Source: Sarocladium kiliense (taxonomy: Eukaryota > Ascomycota > Sordariomycetes > Hypocreales > Sarocladiaceae). From it: a stretch of DNA of 64,000 bases. Under the pieces are notes generated by a model. It had not been told where the DNA came from. It searched no databases and was given only the letters and a program-made list of their open reading frames with translations. Shown piece after piece: positions 31,140-43,060 of this stretch. The stretch lies in assembly GCA_030734395.1 (NCBI GenBank), contig JAUZTG010000029.1, positions 372,001-436,000 on the forward strand. Reading direction: 5' to 3'. A program made the translations under genes and the position numbers. The number at the start of each line of letters is the position of its first letter. Within the stretch, counting starts at the first letter, position 1.

Positions 31140-32624
31140 ATGCCTGGAATTACCACCTTGACCACGCGCCTCACGGCACTGCTCTCTGTCGTTGCTGTCG
31201 CGATCGCAGAAACGGACATTCCTGCTGCCGAGCTGGTTAGCAGCAAGGTCAATATTGTTCCCGGTCCTCTGCGCGTGACCGAGCTTACGTTCGAGGTGCC
31301 ATTGGACTACGATGACCCGGATGGAGAGACTATCACCCTCTTTGGCCGGTCGGTAGTCAACCACGAGGTGCCCATCGTCGCCGCGGATGAAGATGAGGAG
31401 GATGCGTTTTCCTCTCTCCCTTACTTGGTCTACCTGGAAGGTGGTCCAGGCTTCGGTAACAGAGAGCCTCAGAACCACCCTCTCACAAGCACTGCTCTTG
31501 AGCGTGGCTACCAGGTCCTGTACATCGATCACCGTGGCACTGGATACAGCACACCTGTGTCTACTCGCATGCTGAACCAGCTCGACGGCGGCGAGGATGC
31601 TCAGGTCGCATACCTCCGCCTCATGAGGCAAGACAACACTGTCCGCGATTGCGAGGCCGTCCGCAAGCTCTTGCTGAAGGGCAAATCTGGCAACGCCGCA
31701 AAGTGGTCCATCTTCGGCCAGTCATACGGTGGTTTCGTCAGTCTGAGCTACCTATCTCTCCACCCCGAAGGTTTGCGCGAGGTCTTCCTGACCGGTGGTC
31801 TGGCCCCTGTTGCCAGGACGGCGGAGGAGGTTTACCAGTCTCTCTACCCCCGTGTGATGAAGCGAAACGCAGCCTACTACAAGAAGTTCCCCGAGGATAT
31901 TGAGAACGTCCACCAGATTGCCAGCCACATCGAGGAAGAGGGTGGCAGCATTGACCTCCCAGCTGGTGGTAGCCTTACCGTCCCTCGTCTGATGCACATT
32001 GGAATTGACTTTGGTGGTGCTGGTGGTTTCGACTACGTTCACACAACGATCAAGAACCTGAAGACCGCTCTGGATCAATTCGGATTCCTCACCCGAGCTT
32101 CTCTGACACCCATCGAGAGCTTCACCAGCTTCGACAACAACATCATCTACGCCATCCTCCACGAGGCGATCTACTGCAACGGACCCAATGACACTTCCAA
32201 CTGGGCCTCCGACCGTGTCGCACGAGAGATGAACCTCTTCCCGTGGCTGTCCAGCGGCAACAGCTCTGCGTCTCTCAACACCAGCGAGCCCCTGCCCTTT
32301 GCCGGCGAGAACATCTTCCCCCACTTCTTCGACACATACCCTGAGCTTATCCCACTGAAAGGTGTCGCCAACAAGCTTGCTGAGATCGACGACTGGACAT
32401 ACATCTATGACAAGGAGCAGCTTGCGAAGAACGAGGTACCTGTCTACGCCGCTACTTACGTTGATGATCTGTACGTCGACTACGAGTACTCCAAGGAGAC
32501 TGCCGAGCTTGTCAAGGGGGTCAAGACCTGGGAGACCAACGCGATCAGCCACTCTGGTCTGAGAACCAACACGGCCGAGGTTCTGGCTGCGTTGTTCAAC
32601 CTGCGGGACAACGTGATGGATTAG
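31140..32624 (+). CDS. Secreted alpha/beta hydrolase, prolyl aminopeptidase-like (S33)
   Basis: A 494-residue single-exon protein. An N-terminal hydrophobic segment (LTALLSVVAVAIA) gives a signal peptide. The oxyanion segment is LEGGPGFG, followed by DHRGTGYS, and the nucleophile elbow GQSYGGF holds the catalytic serine. These are classic S33 proline iminopeptidase features. The C-terminal cap and His region end in HSGLRTNTAEVL. Members remove N-terminal proline or act on related peptides or esters, and the fungal secreted forms are little studied. The TATA-like element near 31051 and the signal peptide support the 31140 start. The gene looks intact. Confidence 0.88.
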   Translation: MPGITTLTTRLTALLSVVAVAIAETDIPAAELVSSKVNIVPGPLRVTELTFEVPLDYDDPDGETITLFGRSVVNHEVPIVAADEDEEDAFSSLPYLVYLEGGPGFGNREPQNHPLTSTALERGYQVLYIDHRGTGYSTPVSTRMLNQLDGGEDAQVAYLRLMRQDNTVRDCEAVRKLLLKGKSGNAAKWSIFGQSYGGFVSLSYLSLHPEGLREVFLTGGLAPVARTAEEVYQSLYPRVMKRNAAYYKKFPEDIENVHQIASHIEEEGGSIDLPAGGSLTVPRLMHIGIDFGGAGGFDYVHTTIKNLKTALDQFGFLTRASLTPIESFTSFDNNIIYAILHEAIYCNGPNDTSNWASDRVAREMNLFPWLSSGNSSASLNTSEPLPFAGENIFPHFFDTYPELIPLKGVANKLAEIDDWTYIYDKEQLAKNEVPVYAATYVDDLYVDYEYSKETAELVKGVKTWETNAISHSGLRTNTAEVLAALFNLRDNVMD

Positions 32625-33887
32625 TGATATCATTGGAAGACCTAAATTTGGAAATCAAGTCCTCGAAAGTAGAAACCCCAAAATCAGATCGCCCTAGCTC
32701 TTGATGCGTGGCAGGCTGGATGCTGAATCTCCGTGACTGAATCTATGCCCACTGTCAGCTCTTGTTTCACCGCGTCTCTCGCCAAGATCTCTCATGGCAA
32801 CAAAATACACCAAAACTGACGAATGAAGCGTCAGAGTGCATCAGACATAATCATTCAATAGTTCCCGTCTCCATAAGTGACACAATACCCACACGGCTTA
32901 CTACAGGCCTAGGACTTAGGCTGAGAACAGTGGACCGTCGGCAAGTCAGATCGGAAGGGAGTCTATCCGTCTTATCCACACGATGCGCCATCTGCATGGA
33001 GATCTGGGGAAGTCTTCTTTAGGGACCATGACATCAGATCGATTTTCCCCGATCAGGGTCTGGTGGCCTCTTTTCTAGTAAGGCTTTGTTTTCGCACTGG
33101 AGACGGTAACGCCACGAGCGGGAGAGGCGGCAGGCGGAAGTGAATTCCGACGTCGGCTTGTGCATGCAGGAATGGTCTCGTTGCCTTGGCACAAGCGTAT
33201 TGATTTTTGGTTCATTCCACTCTGAAAGCAGCGAGTTTGAGGTTGATGCTGGCTCACAATTATCCAAGATGCAGAACAGTCTGTGTCGAGCGTTGACTAA
33301 TATCGTTCACATCCCCAGATTTTCTCTAGATGCTGCTGGGACTCCGCCTTGCGACTCTACTGGCGCGGTCTCAGACGTCATAGTACAGGTGGCTTGAGTG
33401 GTTGTATAGGGCAGTTGACTACGCGATGCATGCTGCAGTGATCGTCATGAAAACTCCGGCGGCACAGGCCGAGCAGTCAGGGACCCATTTAGATATGTAG
33501 ATCTGTTTCAGACTTCAGACTCTTACTGACATGTACGCCTTAGCTGAAGTGAGACTATCCACTCTAGATCTTGAAAAACTACTTCCAGGAGAGAAGAACG
33601 AGGCATCAACAGCATCGTATGAGTAAGAGTCGGGAGGTCTGAGGATCCGAATGATCGAATTGACGGACTCGAGAGGCTGGAAGCAACCTGAGAATGAGTA
33701 TTCGGCTGTTGCTTCAACATTCAAAATGGAAATCAGGTAACTCCAAAACGTCTATAAAAGGGGCCATCATCGTCCTCGTCCAAGTGACATTGAACAAACA
33801 CTTCAGATCCAGCAGCATCAAAAAGGAAACACCAAATCAAAGCACAACTGTTCCAACTACAAACAACTTCTTCAAACTACATCCAAA
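32625..33887. other. Intergenic, defensin promoter
   Basis: About 1.26 kb. No gene found except promoter elements near its right end. Confidence 0.45.
33753..33760 (+). promoter_or_regulatory. TATA box of defensin gene
   Basis: TATAAAAG lies 135 bases before the ATG at 33888. The leader between them is A/C-rich (CATCAAAA, CAACTACAAACAA), typical of strongly expressed fungal genes. Confidence 0.6.
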
Positions 33888-34218
33888 ATGCAGTTCTCCA
33901 ACCTCTCCATCACTGCCCTCTTCGCCCTTCTGGCCACCTCCGCCGTCGCGGCTCCCGCTGACTCCTTCGACGTCCGCTCAGCCGACGCTGCTCCCAACGG
34001 GGTTTACGCCGATGAGATTGCCAAAGACATGGTCAAGCGTGGCTTCGGATGCCCTGGTGATGAGACTGCCTGCCATAACCACGTAAGTGAACCCCTACCA
34101 GATCAAGTTGCTCGTTGAATCACGATGAAGAGCTTACTCTGTTCCACAGTGCAAGAGCATCTCTGGTTACAAGGGAGGGTACTGCGACATGTTCGGTCTT
34201 CGCTGCAAGTGCTACTAA
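33888..34218 (+). CDS. Secreted plectasin-type CS-alpha-beta defensin precursor
   Basis: Two exons, 33888-34082 and 34150-34218, joined across a 67-nt intron (GTAAGT donor, CAG acceptor), give an 87-residue precursor. The first 21 residues are a signal peptide ending AVA. A short propeptide ends in Lys50-Arg51, a Kex2-type cleavage site. The predicted mature peptide, residues 52-87, is 36 long with six cysteines (55, 62, 66, 77, 84, 86). Spacing is C-x6-C-x3-C-x10-C-x6-C-x-C, with a GYC turn. This is the cysteine-stabilised alpha-beta fold, and the N-terminal GFGCP and C-terminal CKCY match plectasin-type fungal defensins. Such peptides bind bacterial lipid II. The second exon is only 23 codons long. 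Activity is inferred. Confidence 0.9.
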
Positions 34219-34655
34219 GCGCTTTACGAAAGCCTTGATGACAGTGCTCAACATCAATCAGAGGGTTGAGGGCTTTGTGTGGCAAATGTATAACTATCGC
34301 GATGGTGGAGGTTTAAGACAGGCCAGGGTACGACAAGTCATTCGTTAGATCTACATTTGGATATATGCTGGCCATGAATCCAATTAGTTACTCAAACCGA
34401 GCGCCTTGATGAGTGAAAACTAGTTGTTGTAAATTCCAGGCTATAGACCAAATATGGCTGACAGGCACCCCACTATTCCCAGTTCCATCGTCACCGACCT
34501 CGATCTCTCAATAACATCTCGCGATATACGTTTCATCACACTTCGAGCTCTGTTTGAATCAATCTTGCAATAGACCGCTTCAGGCCAGATTCTCAACTGC
34601 TCGAACTCACGACGCCTCTGTATCCGGACGATTGCCGTACCATCTAATCCAGGAT
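34219..34655. other. Intergenic between defensin and regulator
   Basis: About 0.44 kb. Presumed 3' end of the defensin gene and promoter of the regulator. No other feature seen. Confidence 0.5.
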
Positions 34656-36278
34656 ATGATCACAGGCATGAGTCAGCCAGCCCTGCACGGCACAGCCTGC
34701 AAAGTCTGTCGTCGCCGAGGCCGCAAATGCGATCGCGCACTCCCAACTTGCGTCAACTGCGAGAAGAGAGGAGTTCGATGCGAAGGATACGTCACGCGAT
34801 GGGTAGGTGTGGCTGCACGGGGGAAGTTTGCGGGCAAGTCGGCGCCTGTCTTGGAAGCTGAGGCTGTCGCTCCGAGCTCCAAACAATCGCACGAAGGGAT
34901 TGAGCTGAAGCCTCAATCTCACAATGCCGTCGTCAAGAGTCATACGCTTGAGCAAGACTCGACGCGTTCAGAAACGGTGTATCTATCTCATCCTGACCAG
35001 TTTGACGAAGCGGACATTGACAGACTGGTCGGTCATTGTAAGACCCTCATGCTCTTTTCGCGGTCTCAAGAGCTGATCATACCCTCTCGCAGATGTCGAA
35101 GATCTCAGTAGCATATTCTATCTCGGTGACGGGCCCGGCCGCAACCCAATGTTCAGCTATGTGCTGCCACTGGTTGACACTGTGCCGCCAATACGCTACG
35201 CCCTTGCTGCTTCTGCAGCCTGTCACACAGCAGCTCGAGATTCAGATGAGACTCTAGATCGTAAGAGCTTATCGCTCCGTGTCCAAGCTACACACTTGAT
35301 GAGAGAGCGACTCGAAGATCCCAGTCTCACAACGTATGAGACGATGCTGCCCAGCATACTGATGTTGGCCCAGCTAGATGTGAGTTAGCCGTTATCAATC
35401 GGGACAGTGCAGTGTAACTGACAAGTGCATACTAGATGTGTTCCGGGGACTGCACCGAATTTGAGACTCACATGCAGGCCGGTGTTGCAATGTGCCGTGA
35501 CTCTAGAGCGGACCACGCCTCGAACAACTATTATTTCGAGCAGCGGCTCGCATGGTAAGCGGATTGAGAACAGCATTGACGACAAGCCCTGTCTAATCAC
35601 TCTCTTGCCAGGCTTGACATTATCAGTTCCACGACCTCCACTCGATTACCATTCTTCTCAGTGCAAGAGCTGAAGACTGCTCTTGGTCGCCTATCTACGG
35701 ACAGCTTCAGACAATGGAGCTACGATGTGTTCCCATGTCCGGTAGATCTCTGCGAGATGCTTGTGGACACTACAATACTTTACATGATGCAACATCGTTA
35801 TGCGGACAGGTCAAACGACGAGATGCTTGTGCAGGCTGATGCTATCATGCGCCGGCTTCAGAGCTGGACATACAATCCCTCAAGTGCCGAGGGTTCACGC
35901 GAGCATATGGTAGAGGCATGGCGCCTGGGCATAATCGCCTACTTGACGCGACTGTTTCCTGAAGTGCCCAGCGGAAAAGATGCAACTAGCACAAAGACGT
36001 TGACGGCCCAGATTCTGCAGCATGCGAAGCTCATCCCCCCAACGACATCCTGGAGCTTTCCGCTCCTGTGGCCCATCTTCCAAGTCGCAGTGAGTCTTGA
36101 TGACTTGGCTGTGGATGAGAAGACTTGGATCAGAGGTTATTTGCGCCGATCTTTGGGGGCTGTCGGATGTCGACATTTCAGCAATGCTTTGGACACATTG
36201 GAGTATGTGTGGGCAAATCACGGGCAGCTTGGGTTCTCTGCAACTGGCACCTTTGGACGCACAATCATGTTGGGATAA
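34656..36278 (+). CDS. Zn2Cys6 transcription factor
   Basis: Four exons: 34656-35037, 35093-35379, 35436-35554 and 35612-36278. Introns of 55-57 nt have GTAAGA, GTGAGT and GTAAGC donors, and all joins keep frame, giving 484 residues. The N-terminal zinc cluster is C-x2-C-x6-C, then C-x2-C-x6-C, in ACKVCRRRGRKCDRALPTCVNCEKRGVRC (position about 14-42). A helical Fungal_trans_2-type region follows. An ATG at 34668 in the same frame is also possible. It is the next gene downstream of the defensin, on the same strand, but regulation of that gene is not shown. CGG-type sites are its expected targets. Confidence 0.88.
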
Positions 36279-36314
36279 AACATCTTTCCGAGAGACCTAC
36301 TCGTATTTGAAGTC

Positions 36315-37516
36315 TCATACGAAGTATTGCTTAACAACCGCCTCAATTTCCTCCCTTATCGCAGCCTTCACCTCCTCGGGCGCCCAGCACATATCCACAG
36401 CATGCCTCGCCAGTGTCGCCATCTCACGATTACTGAACTCACACATCTTCTTAGCCAACAGCCAATCATGCAGGATCCACGTATCTTCCATGTACGCGGG
36501 ATCGTCACTGCCAATGGCAATTAGGATCCCAGCGTCAAACAGACGGCGAATCCTGGGGAAGATCTCATCCACCGGTTGTTGACGAAGATACCCCCAGGGA
36601 GTGAGCGTCATGCCGATGCCCTTTTCCTTGATAAGGCTCATCAGTTCGGAATCTTGCGCGGCATTGAGCCCGTGGTCGATGCGATGCGCGCCAGAGCCGC
36701 CGAGAGTGGCTGCGACTTGACGGATGTTTCGGTATGTGTCCTTGTTGCTGACATCGCAGTGGGCTGTGATGCGGAAGCCATCTTGCTTGGCCAAGGCAAA
36801 AACCTCGGCGAACATGCTGGGAGGCCGGTCATCTTCAAGAGAGTCGAGACCAATCCCTACGATCATGTCGCGGTACGGCAGCATGCCTTGGTAAGCCTCC
36901 ATGGCGGACTCGGGTGAGAGATCGCGAAGGAAACACATGGTCCAGCTAGACTTGAGCTGGTCAAGGGTCAGAAAACATGGCGCCAGATCGATGTCAAGAA
37001 AATGTGTTCACTTACACCAAATCTCTCCTCGGCCTCCTTCTGCGCCCTTCGAAAACCGCCCATCATCGTCTCCCACTTCACACCCCTCCTCGTATGGCCC
37101 TGCGGATCAAAGAACGGCTCACAGTACCTCACGTTCATCCCCGCAGCCTTTTCAAAATAATTCATCGCCAGCTCATAAAAGTCCTCCTCCTTCACCAACA
37201 CCTCAAACCCACCATAGTAAATCTCAAAGAACGTGAAGCTCTCCTCATCGTTATCGATACTATGCCCAGGGCGGGGCTCGATGGTGTAGTATGACTTTTT
37301 GAGCTGGGCGAGGCTGGTGTATACGGTGCCGGTGCGCTCGAGCTTGAGCGTTTGGCCGTTGCGTTGCGCAAGGTTCCAGCGCAGCTCTGGGGTCAGAGTT
37401 CCTTCAATGTGAACATGGAGTTCGACTTTTGGCAGGTCAGTCACGTATTTGTCGCCTGCGTCAAGCAGTGCCTGACGCAGAGCAAGGCGCTCCTCAAGGG
37501 GAGTTGCGTGTTCCAT
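36315..37516 (-). CDS. Adenosine/adenine deaminase family protein
   Basis: Two exons, 37516-37016 and 36956-36315, joined across a 59-nt intron (GTAAGT, CAG), give 380 residues. The zinc-site signature HVHIEG is at residues 34-39. Later motifs are FRITAHCDVS, HRIDHG, and SDDPAY near the C-terminal side. The pattern with SDDPAY resembles adenine deaminases (Aah1 type) as much as adenosine deaminases, so substrate is open. Both remove the amino group at C6 in purine salvage, in the cytoplasm. A TATATAAG element on this strand at 37615-37622 supports the start. It is convergent with the Zn2Cys6 gene, only 36 bases away. Confidence 0.87.
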
Positions 37517-38182
37517 CAGAGATGTTCACAGGTGAGCTGACCAAGCTGAGGGTTGGGAGAAAAGCTTTAGTAGTTCGGTCTCCAGCTGACGCTCGACTCT
37601 GGGGTCCTCACGCCCTTATATACACTGCCTGGACACTCAAGTCCATTTCTCTTACAATCTCCAGCAGCCTCCACTAGGGGGGCGGGTGTCAGCTAAGCGG
37701 CAATTACAGCCATTTTAAGAGAAAGCAGGGCTTCTCTTCTGTCATGAAACACCTCGGTAGCCAGCGGTGCTCGACGTATTTGGTTATTGATTCAGTCATT
37801 CCACGCCCTACGTGAACCTCCTCCAGACAATTAAGGCTTAGACAATAAACGGAGCGGAGATGCTGGACTAAGCCAAAACAGGCTGCTATTTCAGTCCCCG
37901 CACCTTCGCGCGTTGGACTTCCATCATGAGGCCCCCATTCCAAATCCATAGGTCTTGGGATCGGCAGGCTAACGACAAAAGCGATATAAGGAAATTTCCG
38001 CCAAGTGCTATCTCTGGAGTTCTATGCTGAAGACTGCAGAGACGAAAGTATACGCAAATCATAAACAGTGTATAGCCGCTGATACACCCATTATAGAGAG
38101 ATGTCGTAGCTTCTCTTTGCTAAGTACTATCTGAGACAGCCCAGTTCCACTCTAAACTAGCAAGATGGCATGTCGCTCTATT
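37517..38182. other. Intergenic, deaminase promoter and NLR 3' side
   Basis: About 0.67 kb. No gene found. Contains TATATAAG for the deaminase. Confidence 0.5.
37615..37622 (-). promoter_or_regulatory. TATA box of deaminase gene
   Basis: Reads TATATAAG on the minus strand, 99 bases before ATG 37516. Confidence 0.55.
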
Positions 38183-41100
38183 CTACCCCCTTGGTCTCAA
38201 GAGCTCTTTACGAAGCAGCGTGACCAGCGCATCAGAGGTCGACCTATCTACGCCTTCCACAGGAAACAACTCGGCTAGTTCTAGAGCACTTCGACCCTGA
38301 CTATCCCTTGCTCTCACGTTTGCACCCCCATCAAGAAGCAACCTCGCAGTGCGGAGAAAGCCATTCCGCGCTGCGACCATCAGCGCAGTCCACCCGTTTG
38401 TCATCTTGGCATCTACATACGCCCCTGATCGTATGAGGAGTTGCGCGGTTGTGTGGCTGCGCAGGCAAGCATGCATCAGAGCTGTATCACCTTCCTTATC
38501 CGCCATGTTCACATCGGCTCCAAATAAGATCAAGAGCTCCGTCGTTTCGGGCTTCCGGTCGATAATCGAAGCGAGCAGAGCGGAGTTGCCACCAGGGTCT
38601 CGCGCGTTGACATCAGCTCCGGCTTGAAGTAAGAGCTTTATAGCAACGTTAGAGCCACATTGAGCAGCGTGCACTAAAGGAGTTGCACCGAACACACGGC
38701 AACGATCAGACTCAAGCGTATGATGAATGAGCCAGGGCAAAAGAGGTGTGTCGTCCTGCTCCACAGCCTCACGGAATATAGAACCTCGCCAGTTACCGTC
38801 TGTCCAGATATCAGCGCCATGCTGAAGAAGAGACTCAGCTGCGATGTATTGGGCCGATTTCAGTGCTGCGGTAAGCGGCATGTCACTGGATTCTCCATCT
38901 TCAGGGCTCCCTGTCTCATTGACGTTTGCGCCAGTGTTGATCAATTGCTGCATTGCTTCCATGTTCCCCCACCTTGATGCAGTGGTCAGCCAGTGCTCTG
39001 CTCGGGCCGGACTTCGATCTTTCAGTAGAAGAAAAACTTGGTCTTGGGCTTCATTCGCTACACTCCACTGGAAAAGCTTCCTATCGTAGCGATCACGCAT
39101 CAAACTAAGCATCTCATCAGGCTGCTCCTGCGATGGTTGGATTGCGGAGGCGGATTCCCACTTAGCCCCATGCTGTAGTAAGGTTTTGACAACCAGACCG
39201 TGTATGCTTTGTAGTGTCTTGGGTGTCAGGCTGAGAACCGCTCGACCAAGGGCGGTATAGTCTCCCAGATCAACACCATTCACAGGGGCATCTACCCATA
39301 TCAGGGCCTTAACGAGTGCAGGAAACCCCATCTCAGCTGCCCAAGAAAGAAGAGATCGACTTCGGACTTTACTCCTGAACGAGTCGCTCCAAGCACCATT
39401 CAATAGTTGGCTTGCAACACATAGGTTAGTAGGCAGTTTCAGTAAAGCAGAAACTGCGGCTGTATGATTCCTCGCCAGAGCAGCAATGAGCGGGGACCCG
39501 TACCACCCGAAAGACGCGATTTTCATTGGCAGTGGCCTGGCCCAAGCATGAATGAGCAGTGCATGTCCTCTATCGGCAAGCAGGTAAAGAAGCTCTGTCT
39601 CGAGATGGTATGTGTCCTTTGGGTCATTTGTGAAGATATTATAGCCTTTGATCCACCAGGTGACGCTGAAAGTAGAGAGGAAATGGTTTTGGTCGATTGT
39701 CCGTGCTGCACGATCGGCATGATATAGAATATTCTGAGCCGCGTAGCGAAGCAACGGAAAGTGTTCGACCAGTCTAGTGAACAAAATGTCATTCCCTACT
39801 ACTTGAGACACTTCGCTTCGCAGGGCCGAGAGGCTCAGATACCTGTGACAGCATTGCTTGAGCAGATCCTGGATGGCATGTTCCAGAACAGTTCCCTCAT
39901 CGTGGGGCCAGATCCTCGCAAGACCATAGTCCCCCAGAAAGAATTCCCGAACAGATTCATGGATGAATTGGACGGTAGCTGATCCTTCTTGCTCTGTTAT
40001 CTCTGCAAACCCTTTCGATGCGCTCGTTACGCGGTGGCGGAAGCGTATCGTGTCGTCTTTAAAAGCCTTGACTTGTCGTGGGGGCCTTGTCGAATCGCTG
40101 CTCCCAGCCGCCGACCACACAGCGTGTTCAAACTCCTCAGGTGTCAATGGGCGTGTCGTGTGAAGGATCCAAGCCACGGAAAGAATGAACTCGTCCGTGT
40201 TGCCCTTGTGACGGCTCAGGATCTCTTGGAAGAGGGAGCTCAAGTTGTCCGGTAAATGCTCTAGTCTTCTGTCCACTGATGAAATAGAATAGCCCTCACT
40301 CTGGTCGGCATTGAGCAATTGGACAACAAGTATAACCCATAGAAAGACACCGCTCGCCTTCTGAATGAGCTTCCGGGCAAGTGCGGTGTCATGATAGAGG
40401 AGTCGTGTTTCAACGTAGTGCCGCATATCCTCAAAGTGACCGGGATGGTAGTCCAACTCGATTTGAAGGCCAATTCGTTTTTGAATGTTAGGATAATGCC
40501 TACTCGAGATGAAGACACGGAAGTGGAGTTTCTCTCGATTTGAATCCTCGGCCAAATCTTGTAACGTATGCAACAGAGTAGCAAGATCCCGTTCCAAGCA
40601 CTCATCAAGCGCATCGATATAGCAGATGAATTGACGATCGCCGAGTTTACCGATCGCGCGTCCAAATAGTTCCTCCAGTTGCCCCAATGAAAAGGTCTCC
40701 GCATCAGTAGAGGGTAATAATTCCGAGTCATCTAGAAGTACTTGCAGATCCGTATAACCCGTTAATAACTGGTAGAGAAGTGATCGATACATCCCAATAG
40801 TCGACTTTTGCAAGGACGTGCCCCGCGCATGAAAAAAGAAGGAAGCCAAAAGATGCTTTCCTATATCCGCATTGGCTGAATCGTGCGTTTCCTTATGTTG
40901 CTCAAAGGCAAATCGCATGATTGTTGACTTCCCAGCTCCTGGTTTCCCTTTGAGCCAGATAAACCCCGTATGTTCAGAAGCATGAGCGTTGTTCATCCAG
41001 GAGGTGTACTTTGCCTCAACAAGAAGCCACCGGCAAGTTGATCGAAGGCTCTTCTTGATACTGAATCGGCGCTGATTCATGTCGGTAAACTTCAAAGACG

Positions 41101-42345
41101 ATGTGATCTGCTCACGCCGGTGACCAACCACGTCTTGGGGAACGGGAGGCAAGAGGAGCCGCATTTGTCGCTCTGGCCTCAGCTGACTTTCTGTTATTAA
41201 AGCATTGATTAGCTAGCGTTCTATAATGCAATTACATAGGATAACCCAGACGGCTAATTACCCTTGTTGAACTTATCCGACACCGTGGGCTCAGCCTCCT
41301 GAGCGCCACTCAATCTGGAAGGTTTGAGGACCTTCAGAAATTCCTTCGCAAAAGCAGCTGCATTCGCAGCTGCGTGTTTTTGATAGCTATCCATTTTGTG
41401 GGAATCGGCATAGTCGGACACGCCTCGGACAACCAAGGTTGGCATCACACCCATGAGGCCAGCGGCCTCCATTTCAGCGCACACAACATTCAATTCTTGC
41501 GCAAGTCTGTCTCGAAGGCTACTGCTTTTGATCAAAGTGTTTCCAGATGCAATCGTGCCATAGTGGACCATTGGGTGATTTGACGAGCGCTTAGGACGCG
41601 GAACAGCCATGTTCTTATCACATCGTCGGCAATTATATGATGAGGCTGGATGCCGGTAATTCGACTGGAAAAGAATATCTTCCATGCGCGGTCTCTGGTA
41701 CTCACGGGTAGCAGTGAAGCTACTTTGCACAGTCTTGGTGATATCGGCTGCGGCGCTGGCGTGCTCATGTCGGGCTCGCAATATGATCAGAGCCGTGCCC
41801 ATGTTATCTGATGGGCGCATGCTATCGCCAGTCATTTGGAAGGCTCCATCGTCGGTCTGTTTGCCCTCGTCGTATGTCTTTACTCTTTGGCCGACGATAA
41901 CGTCGCCGAGACGAATATCTTGCAGCGGAGGATTAGGGAACCCGCCACCAATGCCAACCAGAAGACAACGGTCCACGGCGGGGAAAGTCGAACGAAGATC
42001 AGTCAGCACGCGTGTGGCACGAACTGTACCATGGTAGCCTTCTGGAAGGCCAGCGATCACGACGTTATGCCGGCTGACCCTGCCGAGGATGTAATGGTTA
42101 TCGTCCCGAGTAGGCAGCTCCTCGTGCTCCTCGTCGAGCATCGCCAAAGCAGCGGCAAGTTCGAGATAAAGAGGGCAAATCCATGCAATAGTGTAAGAGC
42201 CATGCTGGAGGCGCGGGAGTGCTGTCTGAGGCCTATCTTGGGACAACGTGCGACCGTGCGAGTCGCGTCGAGGAACCTGCGAGGGTGGCTCGTCTGTCGA
42301 CTCCGGGCCTGACGGTGACTCAGCTCTGCGTCTCCTCTTTGGCAT
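38183..42345 (-). CDS. NLR-type protein: nucleoside phosphorylase, NACHT, ankyrin repeats
   Basis: Two exons, 42345-41262 and 41190-38183, joined across a 71-nt intron (GTAATT donor, CAG acceptor), give 1363 residues. The halves otherwise look like separate genes, but this join keeps frame. The N-terminal PNP_UDP-like domain (about 51-345) has VGIGGGFPNP and a late VCAEMEAAG motif. The NACHT-type NTPase has Walker A GKPGAGKS with Lys449 and Walker B FICYIDALDE at about 549-558. The C-terminus has at least five clear ankyrin repeats (about 1180-1350), for example TPLVHAAQCG and TALMVAARNG. This architecture is known for fungal NLR proteins thought to control non-self recognition or cell death. 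An ATG at 42414 would add 23 residues. Confidence 0.88.
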
Positions 42346-43060
42346 CTCGACGAGACCAACGCGGTGTTCTTGCTGACAGGCACTTTGGGTTGCGACTACG
42401 AGGATGTTGGACATGAAGTCAATGGGCCAGCAAAGAAGCCTGGGCCGAACTTGAGTGCGGCTGAGGGCCAATGGCGACCAGCGACTTCAGTTGGCCTTGC
42501 ATCTCGCCCCCGCCATGCATACCGCGCATAGGTTCAGACGCCTCGATGATGCCCATTGGACCAGCATTCTTCGGGCAGTAGCCAGCCTGCAGCACGTGAG
42601 GCACAACTTGTGCATGAGGAAGCATTCTTCCTGCAAACGATGTGATCCTTGGCTCCCGGGCTGAGAAGGTTTGGATGGCAAGAGAATCAGAATGACCCCA
42701 GTACTTCAGGGTTCAGCACAGCACCAAAGCCCGCATTTCGCGATTGCAGATTCTGATCAAACAACAGCGACATGTCCCTATCTTGGCCGTTGTTCCACGT
42801 TTTCGGCACCAGCCGCCCTGGTACCTGGCAGTAGAGTAAGCGGATCCAACCCCAACTCAGTCATTTCTGCGAGTGATATCGTCATCCACACTCCACTACT
42901 CCAGCTAACCTAACCCGACCTTACTCTAGCCTCAGTCTCATAATAACCTCACACATCGCTAATCCTCACGCATTGCTTTGTCCTTCAGTCCTCTAGTCTT
43001 TTCCTTCTTCAACATTTCACGACCCTCCGTCAGTCTCTACGTCCTCACTGCCACTTCAGG
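42346..43060. other. Divergent promoter region of NLR and GT8 genes
   Basis: About 0.7 kb between diverging genes. CT-rich near the GT8 start. No further feature. Confidence 0.5.

Noticed and set aside
38183..42345. Separate phosphorylase and ankyrin genes
   Set aside because: A GTAATT/CAG intron joins them in frame and the architecture is a known fungal NLR type. A merged gene is preferred, pending RNA evidence.
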